The translations under genes and the position numbers were made by a program. Shown piece after piece: positions 62,154-64,000 of a stretch of DNA of 64,000 bases. Numbering within the stretch: position 1 is the first letter of the stretch; each line of letters starts with the position of its first letter. The stretch is taken from assembly GCF_008932245.1 (NCBI RefSeq), contig NZ_CP034911.1:248001-312000 (forward strand), read 5' to 3'. The stretch comes from Sinorhizobium alkalisoli (GTDB lineage Bacteria; Pseudomonadota; Alphaproteobacteria; Rhizobiales; Rhizobiaceae). The notes beneath the pieces were generated by a model. That model did no database searches. It had not been told where the DNA came from and was given only the letters and a program-made list of their open reading frames with translations.

Positions 62154-62242
62154 GCAACAGCCAAATGACCGTTCACGACGGTTTCGGACGATTGCCTAAA
62201 AGGTCATTAGGACCGAAAAAGCAACACTTCCCAAATGACCGT
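62154..62242. repeat. Right-end repeats of the recombinase element
   Basis: GCAACAGCCAAATGACCG at 62154-62171 and GCAACACTTCCCAAATGACCG at 62221-62241 are direct copies differing by a short insert, with an inverted GGTCATTAGG at 62202-62211 and GACCGAAAAAGCAACA at 62211-62226. The last is the inverse of the left-end TGTTGCTTT...CGGTC motif. These look like recombinase binding sites. Confidence 0.55.
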
Positions 62243-62277
62243 CCAGTTCCATAAGCTATGTTATGCGATGAAATATT

Positions 62278-63943
62278 GTAGCCGCAAAGTTAAAGTGTCC
62301 TGTTCCTGCAAAGTAAGAATGTCACTCTCCCCGCGTTTTCAATGACGTGGGAGATTGCGGATGGGATTGATTGCGATGAGCGAGCGCGACCTGCAGCGGA
62401 TCGAGGTTTTGTCGAAGGTGGTCGACGGCCGCATGACGCTGGTTTCGGCGGCGCATGTCCTGGGCTTGAGCACGCGTCAGGTGCGTCGACTGCTGGAGCG
62501 GATCCGGACGGATGGAGCGGCGGCGATCCGGCACAGGGCGATCGGCCGACCGTCGAACAACCGGATTAGCGACGGCGTGCGCGATTACGCCATGGCGATC
62601 GTGCGCGAGCGCTATGCCGATTTCGGCCCGACGCTGGCGGCCGAGAAGCTGGCCGAGCGCGATGGGCTGACGGTGTCGCGCGAGACCTTGCGCCAATGGA
62701 TGTCGGAGGCCGGCCTGTGGCTGTCGCGCAAGCAGCGCCGGACGTTTCACCAGCCGCGGCTGCGCCGCGAAGCCTATGGCGAGCTGGTGCAGATCGACGG
62801 GTCCGAGCATCGCTGGTTCGAGGATCGTGGTGATCCCTGTTCGCTGCTGGTGTTCATCGACGATGCGACCGGCAAGCTGATGCAGTTGCGCTTCGTACGC
62901 TCGGAAAGCGCGTTTACGTATTTCGAGGCGCTGGAACTCTATCTGAAGGCGCATGGTGCGCCGGTCGCCTTCTATTCCGACAAGCATTCGGTGTTCCGGG
63001 TGGCGAAGAAGGACGCCAAGGGCGGCCAGGGCATGACCCAGTTCGGGCGTGCGCTGTCAGAGCTAAACATCGAGATTCTTTGCGCAAACTCGAGCCAGGC
63101 GAAGGGCCGGGTCGAGCGGATGAACCGGACGCTGCAGGACCGTTTGATCAAGGATCTGCGCCTGGAGGGCATCTGCGGCATGGACGACGGCAACGCTTTC
63201 CTGCCTCGGTTCATGGAGCGCTATAACCGGCAGTTTGCCATTACCCCTGCCCGACCGGATGATCTGCATCGGCCGATGAATCTCGCGTCGGACCGGCTGA
63301 AGGAGATCCTCTGCAAACGTGAGCAGCGTTATGTCGGTGCCCAGTTGACGTTCTCCTACGAGCGCCAGCGGATCATGCTGGAAGAGACCGAGGTGACGCG
63401 CGGACTGGTCGGCCGCTATGTCGAGACCTACGCTTATGCCGATGGCCGGCTCGATGTGCGCTGGAAGGGGCATTCCCTGTCCTACCGGGTGTTCGACAAG
63501 GACCAGCGCGTGACGCATGCGGCGATCACCGAGAACAAGCGTCTTTCCGATGTGCTGGCCTACATCAAGGACCGTCAGGACCAGCAAGAGAAGCCGGTTG
63601 TGAAGACCAACAGCGAGAAGAATGGCTACAGGCCGCGGGGACGCAGGCCGGGCAAGCGGACGGATTTCATGAACGATCCGGCGGTCGTTGCTCGGCGGCG
63701 GCAAGCGCTCTCTGAGCTCGATGCGGCGGAATGATCCGCCATCGCAAGGTCTCAAAGCTAAAGCCGGTTGGTGCCATTCACCCGCCCCCTCCCTTCCCTT
63801 GCAACCCGGCCCAGCCGGTCCGGTCGGGGGCTTGCCTCAGCGCAAGTGGAGATGCCGAGTGTCGCATTTCTAAATGGCTGAAGACGTATCCAAAGTGACA
63901 TTTTAACTTTGCGCCACGCCGGACATTTCAACCTGGCCGCCAC
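62278..63943 (+). mobile_element. ISNCY-type (IS1202-like) insertion sequence
   Basis: A 1666-base element with one transposase. The ends form an imperfect inverted repeat of about 48 bases: the left end GTAGCCGCAAAGTTAAAGTG aligns with the inverted right end GTGGCGGCCAGGTTGAAATG, and each end contains a second inner copy of GCAAAGT(T)AA-ATGTCACT 24-25 bases further in. AAATATT at 62271-62277 and 63944-63950 is a probable 7-bp target duplication. Confidence 0.8.
62361..63734 (+). CDS. ISNCY family DDE transposase
   Basis: A 457-residue transposase. N-terminal HTH (DGRMTLVSAAHVLGLSTRQVRRLLERI, about 15-45), a second HTH-like region (GPTLAAEKLAERDGLTVSRETLRQW), and an integrase core with DDE residues in VQIDGSEHRWF, FYSDKHSVF and KGRVERMNRT. 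The ATG at 62361 lies seven bases after GGGAG. The C-terminal tail is basic (RPRGRRPGKRTDF). Length and motifs are complete, so it may be active. Confidence 0.92.
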   Translation: MGLIAMSERDLQRIEVLSKVVDGRMTLVSAAHVLGLSTRQVRRLLERIRTDGAAAIRHRAIGRPSNNRISDGVRDYAMAIVRERYADFGPTLAAEKLAERDGLTVSRETLRQWMSEAGLWLSRKQRRTFHQPRLRREAYGELVQIDGSEHRWFEDRGDPCSLLVFIDDATGKLMQLRFVRSESAFTYFEALELYLKAHGAPVAFYSDKHSVFRVAKKDAKGGQGMTQFGRALSELNIEILCANSSQAKGRVERMNRTLQDRLIKDLRLEGICGMDDGNAFLPRFMERYNRQFAITPARPDDLHRPMNLASDRLKEILCKREQRYVGAQLTFSYERQRIMLEETEVTRGLVGRYVETYAYADGRLDVRWKGHSLSYRVFDKDQRVTHAAITENKRLSDVLAYIKDRQDQQEKPVVKTNSEKNGYRPRGRRPGKRTDFMNDPAVVARRRQALSELDAAE

Positions 63944-63950
63944 AAATATT

Positions 63951-64000
63951 GTAGCGGCATTTTAGAGATGCGACATATGAGCCAGTTAGAGATGCGACGG
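63951..64000 (+). mobile_element. Left end of a second, related insertion sequence (runs off window)
   Basis: GTAGCGGCATTTTAGAGATG begins directly after the AAATATT copy and has the same layout as the neighbouring IS end: a GTAGCNGC tip, then TTAGAGATGCGAC at 63962-63974 and again at 63986-63998, 24 bases apart. A related but inverted sequence, GTCGCATTTCTAAATGGCTG, lies inside the first IS at 63861-63880. Confidence 0.55.

Larger units (their letters stand above)
53437..62250. mobile_element. Integrative element with three tyrosine recombinases, two small helical proteins and a RecD-like helicase
   Basis: A block of seven minus-strand genes between a truncated aminotransferase and an ISNCY element. 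The left edge is set by loss of aminotransferase similarity at about 53436; the right edge is approximate, after the last recombinase-site-like repeat near 62242. Both ends hold copies of a TTGTTGC(T)n / CGGTC motif in inverted orientation. The content (recombinase trio plus small proteins) is reminiscent of RIT elements, of Tn554 (TnpA, TnpB, TnpC) and of Gamma-Mobile-Trio islands; I cannot place it in one of them. Confidence 0.7.

Noticed and set aside
62154..62242. CRISPR-like repeat near the recombinase
   Set aside because: Only two direct copies of about 20 bases with unequal spacing and one inverted copy; no array and no cas genes.
53437..62250. RecD-like helicase plus recombinase block as a phage-defence island
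   Set aside because: No nuclease, abortive-infection, restriction or toxin gene is present in the block; the content is explained by DNA mobility functions.

Overview
The window reads as an accessory replicon or island of a Rhizobiales alphaproteobacterium (Rhizobium/Sinorhizobium/Agrobacterium type). Evidence is the high-GC coding bias, many amino-acid ABC transporters, MHS and Lrp/LysR/MocR regulators, rhizobial-type catabolic genes and several insertion sequences. No rRNA, tRNA, CRISPR array or replication origin was seen.

Layout. 0-5.2 kb (minus): a thiamin-diphosphate E1/transketolase-like enzyme cut by the window edge, a 2Fe-2S reductase, a MOSC protein and a MocR regulator. 5.3-9.7 kb (plus): a gamma-family PLP lyase, a DapA-like aldolase, a lactate-permease-type carrier and a glutathione transferase. 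9.8-24.2 kb (minus): a 14-kb co-directional array whose enzymes match canavanine utilisation: a B3/B4 editing protein (CtdA type), an amino-acid ABC transporter, a PLP lyase, a Gdx-type SMR exporter, an ArgP-like LysR regulator, homoserine dehydrogenase, an aldehyde (aspartate-semialdehyde type) dehydrogenase, DapA, aspartate ammonia-lyase, a degenerate homoserine-kinase-like protein and an Lrp regulator. Together they would take canavanine to homoserine, aspartate semialdehyde, aspartate and fumarate. An IS110 element sits exactly at the hom/dehydrogenase junction. Its leader carries a foldable RNA whose loops match both flanks and both element ends, as a bridge RNA should. 24.2-26.1 kb (plus): an XRE-cupin regulator and a PLP-lyase paralogue that has lost active-site motifs.

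26-34.6 kb: a sigma-54 activator, a -24/-12 promoter, an alpha/beta hydrolase, an MHS transporter, acetyl-CoA synthetase and a chemoreceptor. 35-41.8 kb: an AraC regulator and a cobalt-type nitrile hydratase cluster (COG0523 GTPase, DUF1097 membrane protein, beta, alpha, accessory protein, CbiM-like cobalt permease, GlxA regulator). 41.9-48.6 kb: an M20 amidohydrolase, a permease-ATPase fusion, a binding protein, an M24 hydrolase, diaminopropionate ammonia-lyase and an Lrp regulator, probably catabolism of a diaminopropionate-derived amino acid. 48.7-51.5 kb: a LysR-controlled azoreductase/DoxX/GST set.

51.6-62.25 kb: a phosphonopyruvate-hydrolase-like gene next to an aminotransferase cut off at its 5' end by a mobile element. 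The element carries three tyrosine recombinases, two small coiled-coil/helical proteins and a RecD-like helicase, with the recombinase genes joined by stop/start overlaps. 62.28-64 kb: an ISNCY-type IS with long imperfect inverted repeats, followed at once by the end of what looks like a related IS that runs off the window.
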